Assembly (NCBI RefSeq): GCF_025151215.1
Contig: NZ_CP102286.1
Location: 1,860,001 to 1,924,000, forward strand
From: Parabacteroides merdae ATCC 43184
GTDB lineage: Bacteria > Bacteroidota > Bacteroidia > Bacteroidales > Tannerellaceae
DNA: 64,000 nucleotides
Direction of reading: 5' to 3'
The notes beneath the pieces were generated by a model that did no database searches, had not been told where the DNA came from, and saw only the letters and a list, made by a program, of their open reading frames with translations. The position numbers were made by a program, and so were the translations under genes. Of the stretch, positions 63,042 through 64,000 are shown piece by piece. The first letter of the stretch is position 1. Each line of letters opens with the position of its first letter.

Positions 63042-63472
63042 GCTTTTCTCTTCTACATTTTAGAGATAAAGACAGGATTAAGTAAAAAACTCACTACTCA
63101 CTTCTATTAAAATAATGTTAATTATCTCACTTCCTCTATTTGTCAGCCAACAGAGCTTCCCCTAATACCCGATCAAGTATCACCTTCTTTTTTTATATAA
63201 CCACACGGAAACGCGACCTCTCCTCCAGTATCATTTTGTTATCTTCATAGGGACAAAACAAGATAGATAGAAACGTTAAAAAATATCACCCGCCAGTGTA
63301 ATTTCCAAAACATGCCCTACTAATCCTATTTTGACGGGGTAGTAGTGACATTTTGATAAATCATAAGAAGCCTATCCCCTCAAACAAGAAATTTGAAATA
63401 GCAGGGAGAGGGACAACTGAGACTGCCATACAAAAGTTCTATGATTATATAACAAAAAAAACAGCCGAATTA
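63042..63472. other. Gene-free region upstream of FecR
   Basis: About 430 bp with no recognisable ORF, no RNA hairpin with T run and no clear TAnnTTTG promoter on either strand. An ECF sigma gene would be expected here and is absent. Confidence 0.5.
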
Positions 63473-63503
63473 TTTGCAGTTTGTCAGAGAATGCATATAT
63501 TTG
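63473..63503 (+). promoter_or_regulatory. Promoter of the trp leader
   Basis: TTTG (63473-63476), 19 nt, TATATTTG (63496-63503), an exact consensus match; transcription should start near 63510, 17 nt before the leader ATG. Confidence 0.8.
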
Positions 63504-63526
63504 CTGCCGTAATAACAACAAAAGTC

Positions 63527-63589
63527 ATGAGAACAATTATAGTAAATACATATTGGTGGTGGCGCTCTTTACAACTCATAAGGTCGTAA
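63527..63589 (+). CDS. trpL: Trp operon leader peptide
   Basis: 20 aa, MRTIIVNTYWWWRSLQLIRS. Codons 10-12 (63554-63562) are TGG TGG TGG. The ATG is the closest start before them and follows the mapped promoter by about 17 nt. Its stop is 38 nt before the terminator stem, a spacing suited to stalling control. An in-frame ATG farther upstream lies before the promoter and would not be transcribed. Confidence 0.85.
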   Translation: MRTIIVNTYWWWRSLQLIRS

Positions 63590-63627
63590 GGAACCAGTCC
63601 TCATGTATATACTATCATGATATAATA

Positions 63628-63660
63628 AAAGGTCTGTCGCACTTGCGGCAGGCCTTTTTT
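63628..63660 (+). terminator. Attenuator terminator before trpB
   Basis: AAAGGTCTGTCGC (63628-63640) pairs with GCGGCAGGCCTTT (63645-63657), 13 bp including two G-U pairs with loop ACTT, followed by T's. Confidence 0.92.
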
Positions 63661-63719
63661 CGTTTAGGGCAATTACCAAGATTCGAAAAGACAAAAAATA
63701 AATAATAACAGATAGAACG

Positions 63720-64000
63720 ATGAAAACGTATCAAGTTGACGAAAATGGGTATTATGGTGAGTTTGGAGGAGCATATGTGCCCGAAATACTTCACCAATGT
63801 GTGGAAAACTTGCAGAAGAAGTATCTGGAAGTATTGGAAAGCGACAGTTTCAAGAATGAATTCAACCAGTTACTTCGGGACTATGTCGGCCGCCCTTCTC
63901 CTCTCTATCAGGCAAAAAGGCTGAGTGAGATGTATGGCTGCAAGATATATCTGAAGCGTGAAGACCTGAACCATACCGGCGCTCATAAGATCAACAACAC
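63720..64000 (+). CDS. trpB: Tryptophan synthase beta subunit (5' part, cut by window end)
   Basis: The first 93 codons are present: [20 protein letters not shown] and [20 protein letters not shown], then [20 protein letters not shown] and the PLP-lysine motif [10 protein letters not shown] at the window edge. The beta subunit joins indole with serine to give Trp. Being first after the Trp attenuator fits the Bacteroides trp operon in which trpB leads (trpB-E-G-D-C-F-A). Confidence 0.97.
   Translation, partial: MKTYQVDENGYYGEFGGAYVPEILHQCVENLQKKYLEVLESDSFKNEFNQLLRDYVGRPSPLYQAKRLSEMYGCKIYLKREDLNHTGAHKINN

Larger units (their letters stand above)
63510..63660 (+). promoter_or_regulatory. Trp leader-peptide attenuator (Bacteroid-trp-like)
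   Basis: The leader RNA contains a 20-codon ORF with three adjacent Trp codons and ends in a terminator hairpin 60 nt before trpB. This fits attenuation by ribosome stalling and the Rfam Bacteroid-trp description (5' UTR of trp genes with Trp-rich short ORF in Bacteroidetes). Confidence 0.85.

Noticed and set aside
63353..63589. 78-aa protein ending with the WWW motif
   Set aside because: Its first ATGs lie upstream of the promoter at 63473-63503; only the last 20 codons are transcribed as the leader peptide.

Overview
This is a chromosomal segment of a Bacteroidales bacterium, most likely Parabacteroides or a close Tannerellaceae/Bacteroidaceae relative; the species cannot be fixed from sequence alone. 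The indications are Bacteroidetes-type promoters (TTTG, 19-20 nt, TAnnTTTG), scarce Shine-Dalgarno sites, lineage-restricted families (DUF4248, smalltalk, DUF4249, FecR/TonB receptor pairs, BF3885-like beta-propellers), a Rho with a very large disordered insertion, a Bacteroidales-1-like RNA just downstream of rplT, and trpB placed first behind a Trp leader.

Layout. 1-5.5 kb: small PepSY-like secreted protein, HIT protein, secreted sugar isomerase-like protein, MacB/FtsX-type ABC exporter. 5.5-10.1 kb: a GC-rich accessory cassette with endolysin-like amidase, 36-aa smalltalk peptide, HU-like protein, DUF4248 protein and a primase/VirE helicase-like protein, plus a perfect 33-bp inverted repeat and a frameshifted regulator. 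10.1-12.5 kb: PBP1C. 12.5-15.7 kb: four-subunit 2-oxoacid:ferredoxin oxidoreductase with an embedded small membrane protein. 15.8-21.8 kb: putative porin, solute-binding protein, PAS histidine kinase, DEAD-box helicase. 21.9-29.2 kb: rho, tilS, zinc-ribbon coiled-coil protein, Nif3-like protein, aspS. 29.3-34 kb: a large palindromic repeat, then GH92 mannosidase and GH20 hexosaminidase. 34-37.7 kb: Bacteroidales-1-like RNA and the thrS-infC-rpmI-rplT operon. 37.8-41.4 kb: lipoproteins, signal peptidase I, thioredoxin-like protein and a beta-propeller lipoprotein.

41.4-46.2 kb is a gene graveyard. It holds a MITE-like element, a beta-propeller tail fused to the tail of a peptide-exporting ABC transporter, an HlyD stub, an IS3 remnant, a partial IS66, a broken GT32 glycosyltransferase, and fused fragments of a GH78 enzyme, a VKOR-like protein and a TPR lipoprotein. 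Together with the intact signal peptidase/thioredoxin/propeller genes it looks like the ruin of a peptide-export locus.

46.2-64 kb returns to core genes: TPR protein, biotin-carrier/carboxyltransferase pair, def, ruvX, a WcaJ-like initiating glycosyltransferase, OmpA, GDP-fucose and dTDP-glucose precursor genes (gmd, fcl, rfbA), an HdeD-like protein, a FecR/TonB receptor/DUF4249 uptake operon, and a Trp-codon leader-peptide attenuator before trpB, which runs off the window. The strongest candidate for an undescribed system is the 5.56-9.70 kb cassette, which pairs a replication module with a holin/endolysin-like module and carries large inverted repeats.
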